Under the pieces are notes generated by a model, which saw nothing but the letters and a program-made list of their open reading frames with translations, was not told where the DNA came from and did not search any database. A DNA stretch of 32,317 nt. It comes from Pelargonium cotyledonis. Taxonomy: Eukaryota > Streptophyta > Magnoliopsida > Geraniales > Geraniaceae. Numbering within the stretch: the first letter of the stretch is position 1; every line of letters starts with the position of its first letter. Where the stretch lies: the NCBI GenBank assembly GCA_036897625.1, contig JAYMTA010000287.1, positions 1-32,317 of the forward strand, given 5' to 3'. Of the stretch, positions 12,101 through 22,419 are shown piece after piece. The position numbers were made by a program, and so were the translations under genes.

Positions 12101-12624
12101 ATATCTCCAAATTAAAATTAAACTCAATATACCTCGGATGGATAGTACTTGACAGAAAGAGACCTGGTACTCTCTGATCCCCAAACAGCATAAGGTATAT
12201 TAGTTTCTTGCCAAATAAGAGCAGATTCATCGCTGAAATCATTGAATTTCTCATGTTCGGAAACATAAAACCACATATCCTGAACACACACAATACAGAT
12301 TAAGTTACAAATATTGGAATTAGAAACTTGAAATCAACACGAATTCATTTCGTGAACAGTCAGATCACAGTATTTCAAATCTCGAATTACATCGAATCGA
12401 ATCAGTTACAGTACCAGAGATTCGCATTTTTGGAAGAGGTTGGAGATGAGGAGAGCGGGGTCAGAGGATGGCCGTTTGGGGGAGAAGAACTTGGAAGCGA
12501 AGTACCAGAAAACGGCAATCCTGATGATTCCGGTGATAGTCTGACCAAAACCACCTTGTTGCCTCTGCTGCTGCGGTTGAGGTTGAGCCTGTTCTCCCGC
12601 TACCACTGCCGCCGGCGGCGCCAT
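6183..12624 (-). CDS. CLPTM1-family multi-pass membrane protein, 12 exons
   Basis: Exons in transcript order: 12624-12415, 12279-12133, 12031-11917, 11823-11729, 11432-11329, 9941-9904, 9573-9338, 8964-8871, 8765-8575, 7727-7508, 6789-6622 and 6334-6183. Phases agree throughout and give about 589 aa, the usual plant length. Recognisable family blocks are FWYFASKFF near the N-terminus, VEWVSYWKPNITINLVDDFT, NYYPTVFFNEFWLLRD, LDNDTSWMILASSG, SWYSWILSSLTSCVYMFG and YQRWVYPVDKKRINEFG. A conserved lumenal part is followed by several membrane helices from about residue 345 and an acidic C-tail. Animal CLPTM1 and CLPTM1L act in the ER (receptor retention and lipid scrambling); the plant role is not settled. 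The 3' end of exon 4 is the least sure boundary: donor GAG|GTTTGT was chosen because exon 5 needs phase 0. Intron 6 looks U12-type. Confidence 0.93.
7863..7883. repeat. (TA)n microsatellite
   Basis: An uninterrupted alternating AT run inside intron 9 of the CLPTM1-like gene. Confidence 0.9.
9574..9903 (-). other. U12-type intron (intron 6 of the CLPTM1-like gene)
   Basis: The minus-strand 5' splice site is GTATCCTTT (9903-9895), matching the U12 donor consensus RTATCCTTT. Near the 3' end TTCTTGAC (9594-9587) fits the U12 branch motif TTCCTTRAC, with its branch A 14 nt before the acceptor TAG (9576-9574). Only this pair joins APR/APH-type codons into the expected family sequence (VPPNIAPHLNVEPSTG). 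The nearer CAG at 9584-9582 would put a stop codon in frame. Confidence 0.8.
11110..11263. repeat. 43-bp perfect direct repeat in CLPTM1 intron 5
   Basis: The same 43 bases occur at 11110-11152 and 11221-11263 (both begin CCATTCTTTAGAGTC and end CTTAAGGTTTGG), 111 bp apart and identical by eye. The sequence between them is unrelated. Confidence 0.9.
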
Positions 12625-12829
12625 CTTCTATATCGGAGAGATTCCGATGACGACTGGATTGGATCAGACCTCGACTCCAATGGTTTTTCGGTTTTTGCCT
12701 CTGGTTTGTGTTGTGCTCTGTGTGTTTCTCTGTGCTTTTGCTCGAGATTTGAATCAGGGAGTATGTTTGGTACCTCTGTTTATGCTGGTGTTGCTTAAGA
12801 GTTGTGTTTAGTTGAAGTGATCGAAACAA

Positions 12830-13953
12830 ACGTAAAATTATACTTAATTTTTAAATAAATAAATAAATAACTAATTATACAGAAATATTTTGGAGGAAAA
12901 TAAGTGTGAAAAAATAAAAGTACTAAGAAATTCCAAATCAGAAACAAACCCAAAAAAATTTGAACATTTTACCTCTAAAATTAGAATTATCAACCCACAA
13001 TTTTCTTGGTTCAAATTTAAAATAAACATTTACCATTCAAATTTAAAAAAACTTAATGCGAATTCTGAATTATTAACTCTCGCTTTCATTATTTAAAGTG
13101 TTTTGAGGTTGATTCTTTAACTTTTGTTAGTTAATATGAGAAGATTTAGTAAAAATCAAGATAAATTCATTAAGACTTGAAATTACAGCAACACCTTTAG
13201 CGTATTTTTAATTTTTAACACGTGCATTAGTTGGCAATATTTTCATAAACACTTTCTCTTCCAATATTTATTATTTTCACTAAATCGATTTAGAGTTTCT
13301 TTTCTCCCTAAGAACTTAAAAATAGTTTTTTTCTTAAAGAAATCGAACATTGTATATATGTATATTTGGAGGATTGTTTATAACATCAATCATTCGTGAA
13401 AATACCAAATATGGGGCATAAGATGAACAAAAATTGATGTTTCAAATTTCAAGGCAACATTTGGATTAAAAAAGGTCGAGACCAACAAGTTTTAATCCAA
13501 ACCAAACAGGAACATTGAGAATCTCATTTCCATTGTGAACAAAAGTTATGATTCAAACATTACCTGTATTTTGTTAGTTAGAAAACACTCATAATTTTAC
13601 AATAAAATAGCAGTTGATAATTTATCCAAAAGAGGCCCTTACTAATTAGTGGCCAATTAGTATGGGCTAAACAAGACATTAACAACTGCTGTGCCTGTGG
13701 ATTCAACTGTAAAACAAGCTATTTTCTGTTTTAGAGCAATCAACGGCAATTTAGCTTGCCAGACCAAAATGAAACCAGAAACAGACACAAGAACAGAATA
13801 GCCTTATGATGGTAAACATAGTTTCAGCCTCCAGAGATAGTTCAGAAAAAAAAACAAGGCCAATCAACAGTCTCATTTTCAAAATAGTAATAATGTGCCT
13901 TCGACTTTTTTTCTCGTTCTATCTATACTTATATATATGGCACCATTATACCG
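12830..13953. other. intergenic region between CLPTM1-like 5' end and SGS3 3' end
   Basis: AT-rich with a TAAA/ATAA run at about 12853-12870 and no supportable gene. The part next to 12630-12830 should hold the leader and promoter of the CLPTM1-like gene. The part next to 13953 should hold the SGS3 3' UTR. No clear TATA box or element ends were seen. Confidence 0.5.
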
Positions 13954-16900
13954 TTAGCGGCTGGTGCTTTTGTCCTCAGCAGCATGTGGAGAGTACTTCT
14001 CCATGAGTCGGGTTAGTTCAGTGTTGTATTCTTTCTCGAGCTCTAGCTCTTCCTCCCAGTGCCTTTGCCTCATCGCAACCTTTTTATCTTCGTGAACTTT
14101 TATTAGCTCGTCTCTCTTCGCCACAAAACCTTCCATCTCTTGGTCTTGTACTTTGATGAACTTCTCGACTTTATTCAACCTATGAACCCAATAATGCAAC
14201 AAAAACGTTTATTTCATTTTATTGTTCAATAAATGATTCTTTCCCAGTGAACATGTTACAAGAGATTCAACACATTCAAGCTAGGTTGCCCGGATACGGA
14301 CAAGGTATGGTGCACATGACATACAGACACAAGTCACGAAGAGACATGATATCAGACACATTAAAATATGTTGTAGAGCAAAAATAATAAATATATATTG
14401 TATAGACATGACATATAAAAAAATAATAAAAAAAAAAAGAAGTCAGATCCACTAAACATTCAGCCTTGGAAATATCATTTACTTGCAAATTCAGCCATGA
14501 AAATAGCAACATATGTATTAGGGCAGCATATCTCACTGTTCCCATTAACGTGTCTCAGCTTTTATATAATCTCAGCATGCAAATTAACGTATCTAATACA
14601 TATTAGAAGTGTATCTGAGTGTATCAATATCAAAGACGTATCTGATACCGACACTCTCAACCAACTGCTGCATCCGTGCATATCATATAGCATTCAAGAA
14701 AAATGCAAGGCAGTTCAAAAAACAAATAAAGTACCTTTGCGGAGAATTTGCGTTGGATTGCTTCACCTTCTCTCGCTTTTCCTGCTGCAGCTTTTCAAAG
14801 TTATCTTCCTTTGTAATCCTTGCTTCATGAATAACTTTTATCTGTTCCTTGAAGAATTGTTCTTGGCTGTCCATCTAAAAAGATATTACACAGCAACAAT
14901 CAGGATTATCGCAAGCGGAACTATTAATCATATATTCAAACAAGATAGGGAGAAATAGAACGCAAACTATCTCAAGTCAACAAAAGCATATAATTCCAAA
15001 TGCGATGGGGTCGGCGAATGTGGGGAGTGAATAGTGTGAACCAGGTCAAAGTCGTAACAACAATGGAATGAAGCCCTTGCCAGGCAGACAGAAGAAAAAC
15101 TTTTCATATTGGCCAAGCACCCAACATGGGTCAATCAATTTCTTTTTTCTTTTTTTATATTTTGAGATGGATAAAACAAAATGAGACAAAGTAAAAAGGC
15201 TTTCAATTATATAAGCTTCCAAGATGCGCATATGAAGGTCTATCACTCTCAATAGAGTGCCTATCTATGTTCATCTGACCACAAAAGTGCAGAAAATATC
15301 AAACAAATGGAATACAATGTTGTAGAGAAAATGATTTAGTGAAACCATAATAAGCAACAGAACAAGCTAATATATCCTACAGCATAAGTGCAGTGGCTAG
15401 CCATCATCGATTATAACAAATCACAAGTTTCCATATATTCATTTCCACTAGAATTACCTCTTCTTTGTTTTGTTCATGCTGCATCTTGGTTCTCTGTCTC
15501 ACTATTCGAGTCTCCTCATCCGTCCTCCGCAGTTTCTGAGACATTTTATTTACCGTTTCCACAAGGGCTTTATTGTTCCTATGTTCCTTAGCAGCTCTGT
15601 TCTTAAACCAGCTAAGTTTCTGGTTGTCTTCACCCATCTGCCTTATCTGGTTCACAAACATCTCCTGGTATGATCTCATTTCAAATTTCAGTTTGGATTT
15701 ACCTAATCAATCACAGAGCATTCAAACTACATTAGTAAAATGACAGTCGTTTACATGTATATTGAGAGGATTACAGAGAAGAGTTTGATACAATTTAAAT
15801 GAAAAACCCGGGTAACAAAACAATGACGGAGAAAGAGAGAGAGAACCTTGAGAGTGCTGGTTGAATATATCCATATCTTCCTTGATGGCCAAATAACCAT
15901 ATAGTTGGCGATCCCCACCTGGACGAAATAATACCTGACGAGTATCCCATGCATTTCTGTCTGTCCTTTCTTCAGCAAAGTGCTTATGCAGGCGTTCAGC
16001 TTCCAAATAACCACTTGCTGTGCTCTCAAAGATGAGAACACTTATCCCACGGTGACCCTGTGGACCATAAGAGTGCCGAGCCTTCACCGGAGCATATGAG
16101 CCAAAATAGTCAAGTAATTCCTGATTCCCCATGCCAATCCACTGAAATGCAATTCACCAATAAGAAAAGTTAGAGTTTACTAATCTAGAATAACAACACA
16201 TTAGAACAACTGAGACAACAATTAAAATTATTTAAAATTTTACGGAACATTATCCGAACTACGAAACAGACATGCTCATACCTTATCATTCTCATCCTGC
16301 TCAAGTCTTGTATTCATTATGACAACCATTGGAGGCCAAACTATTTCGTGATCTCGTTCTCCATCCTTGAGACCTTTCCATTTGCCAAATGCTTCACCAG
16401 TAGGAATTACTGAAGTTCCCCTCCTGCACAACTCCTCATCTAAAATTTCTGCAAGCTCTCGGTGAAGCCTTACCCTCTTTGATCCTTTTGTTTTGGCATG
16501 TGTCATCAGTGGCTGCAGACCTCGATACCAATCAATGCTACCTGGGCCATTTTTGCATGCAGGACAATGCCATTGCCTTAGAGGTTCATTGATCTCATCA
16601 ACAGTCAACTGATCTAACACTCCAAAAAACTCCTTGAACCATTCGTTCTTCTTGCGCGTCTCATGACTCTGTTGACTAGAATCAGAATCAAAATCATCAC
16701 TTAAAAGTTCATCATCAGAATCATCCATGACATCAGAGTCCTCATAACCATTATCAACAGTATCACCATTAATGGCTTCAGCGTCTACATCATTGGGATT
16801 CAAGCTGGTTTCATTTTGGCCAAGGCCTGTCTCTTGATTCCTAGAACCAGCAATAGCGGCCCAATTACATCCATGCTCCAGAGGCTGACCTCGTGCTTGC

Positions 16901-17307
16901 TGAGGAGCAAGGTAGTTGTTCTCAGGAGCCCTAGTGGATGCTTGGGCCCTTCCATTTCCTCTGCCAGCAGGTCTCTTAGGGTCGGCAGTTTGTGTCTGAC
17001 ATCCCTGAGCCCTTCCCACTCCACTATTTGTTCGCAGACCTAGCTTCTGAGCCGCATCAGGGTGTTCCCATGCTCTAGGAGCCGGAACAGAATTCTGAGA
17101 ACCCCAGGATTTTGCAGCACTGTTTCCAGCTCTATTCTTAGACTTCTTTCCAGCAACAGACTGCCACTCGCCATCGCCTTGGGGAGAGTCCAGGTTGATG
17201 TGAGCAACACCTTGATTCAACTGCTCCATGTTGGAACTTGGTTCACCAGACAAAGATTTTCCCTTCGGGTTGCTATTAGTACCAGTAGCCCCCCTTCTTG
17301 AGCTCAT
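13954..17307 (-). CDS. SGS3: SUPPRESSOR OF GENE SILENCING 3
   Basis: Coding exons: 17307-16282, 16141-15847, 15702-15458, 14874-14735 and 14179-13954, giving 643 aa (Arabidopsis SGS3 is about 625). An acidic serine/aspartate stretch lies at about residues 170-215. The zf-XS finger begins WHCPAC (Cys248, Cys251) with histidines near 270 and 282. The XS domain starts at WPPMVVIMNT (about 324) and includes GNQELLDYFG, GHRGISVLIF and GYLAIKEDMD. The last 180 residues are charged coiled coil (KEHRNNKALVETVNKMSQKL, DNFEKLQQEKREK). SGS3 binds double-stranded RNA with 5' overhangs and stabilises cleaved RNA for RDR6, feeding ta-siRNA and antiviral siRNA production in cytoplasmic siRNA bodies. The start is ATG 17307; four codons upstream in the same frame (from TTG 17319) lack an ATG. 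Confidence 0.97.
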
Positions 17308-17321
17308 ATTTGCAGACAAGT

Positions 17322-18510
17322 TCTATCAAACCATAAATTTGAATAAGATTAAGTAAAATCTAAACATTTAATAGTGAATGGAAAAAAAAAAAAAAAGACG
17401 TAGTAAGAATGAAAATATTATGCACTCATTAGTTAAAGTTCACAAGCATTCTGCACCAGCTGAACATGCATGATATAAAACATGCATTTACTATGAGCTC
17501 CTTAATTGAACTAACACAAGATACATAAAACAAGAAAGCAAGAAACATTCAATCATCCAATAGCATGTATTCAATATAACCAATTCTTTTTTCTTTTTGC
17601 AATAGTAATGAGTTATTTATATTGAAAAATAAACTTAAGTTTGTAAATACAATTGGATCATTCCTTAACTTTCATTGAGAAGAGAAAATCAGTAAATAAC
17701 TGTTAAAGAATCCAGTTGTTATTTTTAGATAATATCACAGAAATGTCCAACAAAACAAAATCAAGCCAGGAATGTGGAGAGAATTAGATTATTTTTGTAA
17801 AATGCACCACCCAGTATAAAAATAGGACTATTATTTTTAGCCATGAACACAGAAATCAGAAAGGAAAGGAAAGGTGAAAGCTCTGTATGATGGGCAAAAA
17901 AAAATCATTAAAAAATCTAGAAAACACAGGAGTCAAATTCTTTCCCCTCTCTTTTAGGGCTACAAGAGACCGAGCAAAACAAAATAAATATTACAGGAAA
18001 ATTGAAAAAAAATGCTGTTAATCTTTCTCAGTAAACCCCAAAAATGAACCAAAAAATACATCCACCATCGCACTAAGAAATGACAGATCTACTGATGCGG
18101 ACAGAGACAGTACGTATATGAAAAGAAAACAAATTTTACGGTAGACGATCACACGAGAGGAAACAAAACATTTATTCAGAGAAAAATCAATGGAAAAGAG
18201 CAATGCATGAAGCGAACTCCAAAGATCATAATCTCCCTAAATCGGACGTCTCATTGATACCTCAACTGAGAAACAGTTAAAAGAAATTGAAGAGTGTTTG
18301 GGATAGAAACAAAGAACCTGAAGATCTGAAACGATCGGAAGGCGACGGAGCAACGGCGTAATTTGAGAAGCACGCGCCGAGGTAAGCTCTGGAGAGTGGA
18401 GCAGAGAAAGATTGTGAGTGAGAGACAAAAGGCGTGAAGAGAAAGCAAAGGGAAGAAAACGTACCTGAGAGACAAAGGAGAGTGAGGCTGAGCTCTTCAG
18501 TGCTGTGTTG
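17322..18510 (-). other. SGS3: 5' leader and leader intron of SGS3
   Basis: A donor CTCAG|GTACG ends a leader exon at 18465, and an acceptor GATAG at 17325-17323 lies 15 nt before the start codon. This implies a 5'-UTR intron of about 1.14 kb (18464-17323). An extra leader exon using CTTCAG|GTTCTT near 18316 is possible. The open frames seen at 18237-18563 on this strand are not protein-like and lie in the leader/intron. Confidence 0.55.
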
Positions 18511-18540
18511 TGTGAGGGGGGTTTAGGTTTTGGGGTTCTG

Positions 18541-18550
18541 TTATATATAC
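18541..18550 (-). promoter_or_regulatory. TATA box of SGS3
   Basis: The minus strand reads GTATATATAA about 75 nt upstream of the leader-exon donor, in a good place for transcription to begin near 18510-18520. Confidence 0.6.
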
Positions 18551-18601
18551 GGTCGTCGGTCAACGGAGATCGACTATTTTCCGGACTTGAAATTTGACTG
18601 A

Positions 18602-19278
18602 GGTATCGTTTGGTTCAAAAAATTTAAAACACCATAAATTGTGAATATTACGGGAATGTAGATTACAGGAATAAAGATTACTAGAAAGTTGATAATACTA
18701 TGTTTGTATAAGTGAGAAGAATCTAAATTATTGTGTTTGGAATAAATAAATTAAAAATAAAAACTTTGGGAAAATGTGAAAAATTACATGTATACCCTTT
18801 TTTTATTATAATGTTTGTTACACATATTTTCACGAGACATTGTAAATTTCGAATGAGATAAATTTATTTTTAAATTCAAAAGTGTAACATTAAATATATA
18901 TGTATATTAACATATTTTTGTATTATAATAATACACATTTTTTGCAAGACAATTTTAGTCGCTCTCACAGCGCTACACGAATAAATAAAAAAATGGTATA
19001 ATTATAGTATAATATATGATTTGTGAATAAATACATAAAAAAAATTTAAGGGGTATAAATGTCACTCAAAAATCCAAATTGTAGGAAAGTTATCATTAAT
19101 CACAAATAACACCTATTAGATGGTATTTTGTTTTCAAAATTTAGGGGTGATTTTGAATTTCAGGAATCATCATTTTACATTCTCTCTTCTATAACTAACT
19201 TTACACAAGCACAAGAAAATAAACTTTCTCATTAATTTTGTCACTTTCCCTCGTACAATCAAGGTACCAAACGATACC
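18602..19278. mobile_element. TIR element, PIF/Harbinger (Tourist)-like, non-autonomous
   Basis: The ends GGTATCGTTTGGT and ACCAAACGATACC are perfect 13-bp inverted repeats, 677 bp apart end to end. Flanking triplets are TGA and TAA, near the 3-bp duplication expected for PIF/Harbinger elements. The inside is AT-rich with no transposase frame. It begins about 50 bp upstream of the SGS3 TATA box. Confidence 0.65.
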
Positions 19279-19469
19279 TAAATGGACTCCTTATCCATTT
19301 TGTTTGTTTTGTTTCTCTGCCCAAATCCGAAACCATTATTACTTTATTAGATTAAAAATGAATTGGGCCTGAAACGAAACAAAACAAAACAAAAAATAAG
19401 CATCAAAATGATTCTCCTATGATTAATACTGAAAAAACTTGAAGTGATTATGTTAATATCATACATAAA

Positions 19470-20290
19470 AAGTACATAAGTATTTTGATCCGCAAGAGCT
19501 CGACATGTGTTTTAGCGAGCAACTCGATTATACAAAATGCTAATTTTTGGATAAGTTAAGATTATCACTTTGAAGAAAAGAAACAAAGTTGAATTTATTA
19601 TGGATCATACAAGATCCTACGAGGCTCTCGTGAGAAATAAAAATTTGTCAAAATTAAAATAAAATTGTCATAATCAAAACGAGGTCAGTAAAAGTTAACT
19701 AGACATTCATTACATGGGCCATAGACATGCGCGCACACATCCATGCTCATGGTGTGTAACGTCACACATTGGGGTTCAATGAGAGTCGTGATGATATAAC
19801 CAACGAGACCTCAATTAAGCCACACCAATAGGGTAGTATTTATGTATGTGGTGTGACATTTGAAAGAATGACGTCAACAATTTAACACAGTTATGAGTGG
19901 GTGCTAATACCAACAAACGAGAGGTTAGTTGGCCCATTGTCGTGGGGCATCATCCACGCTCATGGCTAAACCTCTTCCTTCATGATGTCCACATTTTTAG
20001 GCATGTGCAAGTAAAGGGTGATGTCAACGTACATAACCTAGGTCTCGCATGCATGGTTGTGGCACGTCTCTCACGCGCGCCCGTGGGCATATATGAGCCT
20101 TAGTTCGAGCCCTCTCTTTTGGGCTTGACTTGAACTCTTTGCAATCTAACTCGTTTTAGTCATTTTGTGCTACAAATATTCTCTACATTGTACTCCATCT
20201 TTCCACCACACTACATTCATCGATCATCTCCCGACAGGGGTGTATTCTAAGTGTTCTTCCTAAGTGCAGACACTTACAAAATCTACAGGT
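19470..20290. repeat. repeat-like intergenic region, less AT-rich than its surroundings
   Basis: From about 19700 to 20110 base composition shifts toward GC, with CATGCGCGCACACATC, CACGCTCATGG and CACGCGCGCCCGTGGG segments. It ends in a pyrimidine-rich stretch. The look is that of an old dispersed repeat, perhaps an LTR-type remnant, but no paired ends or coding parts were seen, so the family is not assigned. Confidence 0.3.
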
Positions 20291-20985
20291 GAAAAATATG
20301 ATTCATGGTATATTCTCCGGCATCTTGAGCATGTGTGAGGACACAACCATAGGAAATGCCCTTGTCAAATTTTTATGCTAAATGCACCGGCGTAGAAGCA
20401 ACATTTCAAACATTCTTGATGATTAGGTTGATACCTTCATACAGAATGTATGTGATACTTAGTTTATGGATCTATTACAATGGATGCTTAAGAAACAAAT
20501 TAAACCCGACACTGTTACTATCTGAAGTCTTAAAGAAACTCATAGATACTCAATCAGGGCCGGTATTTTAAACAAGTTACAGTGAGCGTGCTGGTAGTGC
20601 AATGCTTGATGCATATGCTATATGTAATGGCATGGAGAGTATGCAATCAAGATTTTTCATATATTTATGGAGAAGAGTAATTTGGTGACACACAATTCAA
20701 TAGCATTTGAATATTTGATGCTGCCACATGGAATCTAATGATTCTAATTTATGCTGAAAATGATTGTCCTGCTCCAGCTCTTAATTAGTGTGTTCCAAGA
20801 GTTGCAAGCTCGATGAAGCCCGATTGACACAATGACTATACTGAGCTTCCTTCCTATATGTGCACAAAGGCCTCAATCTGCTTACTAAGGCGGTGACAAA
20901 TATACGTGCTTAGAATATAATTGAACTATGTTCATCTGAAATGAGCTCTCTTAGATTTATATGCAAAAAGTTGAAACATTGACTA
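20290..20985 (+). pseudogene. decayed PPR (pentatricopeptide repeat) gene fragment
   Basis: Pieces of PPR motifs appear in order but in shifting frames with stops: TTIGNALVKF, NFYAKCTGVEATFQTF, LNPTLLLSEVLKK, SAMLDAYAICNGMESM, NLVTHNSIAFEYL, TWNLMILIYAENDCPAPALN, a KPD-type segment near 20817, then LRFICKK/DLYAKS. PLS-class PPR proteins guide RNA editing and processing in organelles, but this copy cannot encode one. At least five breaks are needed to follow the motifs. From memory the wording resembles the At5g08490 type, a PPR gene next to a CLPTM1 gene in Arabidopsis; that needs a search. No intact start or C-terminal E/DYW part is visible. Confidence 0.7.
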
Positions 20986-21447
20986 TGCTTACAAGTATTT
21001 CTCGTCAAGCTCTCGTTAAGACTTGATTATGTTCACAACAATAATAGACGAATTGAATTTCAAGTGTTCACGAACTTAAGCGCAAATTGTCAACCCTAAT
21101 TATGGTCTATAAAGCCCCTTTTTGTGACTACTCCTAATTATCTAGTATATGGTACTAGAGGTGAAAAGGCAAGTTTTGCCACATGAAAATAAAGCCGGTG
21201 CAGAATGTATTAAAAGTTTAAACTGATAGTTGAAGGTCCATTAATAATTTTATGCTCTAACACATAACAATAAAGATATTGATACACATGTCATACGTAC
21301 ACTCTTTGTATTATATGCCGACCACAGCCATTGCTATTAGGTGTTTAATAGGGAGGGTATGTGTAGCTTTCCATAGTAACCGTAACATACCACACAATCC
21401 GCCCAAATTTTCTCTTCCAAGCTCATCACTACTTACAAATATATATA

Positions 21448-21660
21448 GGGAAAGGGGAGTCTAAGCCAATTTATTTTTGGCTTAAGCTAAGCCATTAATG
21501 AGATGGTGACATCTCATTAAAAAATTTGGATCCGGGCGGATCGCTTCGCTCCCACCAATTCACTTGGGTGGGTATGGGTGGAATTAATTGAGGTGTCATC
21601 ACCTCTTTGATTTGGCTTAGCCAAAGCCAAAAAAATCTTGGCTCATATTCTATTTTCTCA
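21448..21660. mobile_element. MITE with imperfect terminal inverted repeats
   Basis: The left part (GTCTAAGCCAATTTATTTTTGGCTT, given here as GTCTAAGCC plus TTTTTGGCTT) is mirrored at the right by AAAGCCAAAAAAATC and TTGGCTCAT, so roughly 45 bp at each end can pair. It is inserted in a TA-rich site: TATATA stands at the left and a long TA run at the right. No coding capacity. Confidence 0.6.
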
Positions 21661-21684
21661 TATATATATATATATATATATATA
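21660..21684. repeat. (TA)n microsatellite
   Basis: An alternating AT run directly beside the MITE on its left; it may be the expanded target site. Confidence 0.85.
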
Positions 21685-21759
21685 GGCATCCATCCATTCA
21701 TGCAACTCTCAAGCACTTCACAACACAAACCAACCTATATCTCTTGATTTTTGCAGAGT

Positions 21760-22089
21760 ATGGTCAGTTTTCCAAAGCCGAAACTGATGATCTCCGAACG
21801 GTTGATCACAGTTTCGCCATCTCTATGGCGTCTTTGTTCTCTACATTACTTGGATTGCATTGACAACGAAAGCGATTACGAGGATGATTTTCAAGAAGAT
21901 GGTGAAAATGGAAGGGACAGCGAAGGAGAGAAAATGGACGTGTTGTGGGAAGATTTGAATGAGGAGCAGCTGGAGCTAGAAGAGAAGAAGAGTGTTTGCG
22001 GTGTGAAGAACAGTACTAACACATCTTCAAAGAGACCAAGAAATGTACGTGACAACATCTCAGCAATTTTGACGTGTTTCGCCATATAG
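21760..22089 (+). CDS. small ORF of unknown status, acidic
   Basis: A 109-codon frame from ATG 21760 encodes a basic/hydrophobic head, then a strongly acidic middle (NESDYEDDFQEDGENGRDSE) and MDVLWEDLNEEQLELEEKK. A good 3' splice site (TTTTTGCAG) ends at 21756 just before it, and a good 5' splice site (AAT|GTACGTG) follows SSKRPRN at 22045, so it may be one exon of a gene or an exon stranded by a deletion. An acidic stretch with LWEDxNEE is something I recall from uncharacterised plant proteins, but no family can be named. No other exons were found nearby. Confidence 0.35.
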   Translation: MVSFPKPKLMISERLITVSPSLWRLCSLHYLDCIDNESDYEDDFQEDGENGRDSEGEKMDVLWEDLNEEQLELEEKKSVCGVKNSTNTSSKRPRNVRDNISAILTCFAI

Positions 22090-22419
22090 TGAGAAAGATT
22101 AAGGTCAATAAAAAAACTACAAAAATATGAACACATAAATTTTTTTCCCTCACAACATTAAGTTTGCAGACAGAAATGTTAGATGTAAATACAATGATTA
22201 ACAATGTCATATTACGTATATTGACTGGTATAATACATTTGCGTGAATTATCAACTTGACCAGTGGGCAGCTGATGTACATGTAAATTACATTTTTTTCC
22301 ACGTTTCTCATTATTGAATGCTTTGATTTGGGACGAGATTGGTTGGTACAAAGACGAGGAAAAAAAGAGGACCCACACGCTTTCCAGTTTGAGAAACAGA
22401 GCCGAAGCAGAAGCTAGCG

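Noticed and set aside
12328-12798. 156-codon plus-strand frame
   Set aside because: It is the mirror of CLPTM1 exon 1 and its leader; the minus frame starts with MAPPAAVV and continues into the family sequence.
14497-14958. 153-codon plus-strand frame
   Set aside because: Antisense to SGS3 exon 5 and its introns; no recognisable protein.
20041-20110. tRNA-like B box (GTTCGAGCCC) suggesting a tRNA or SINE
   Set aside because: No convincing A box at the right spacing and no closing stems or A-rich tail.
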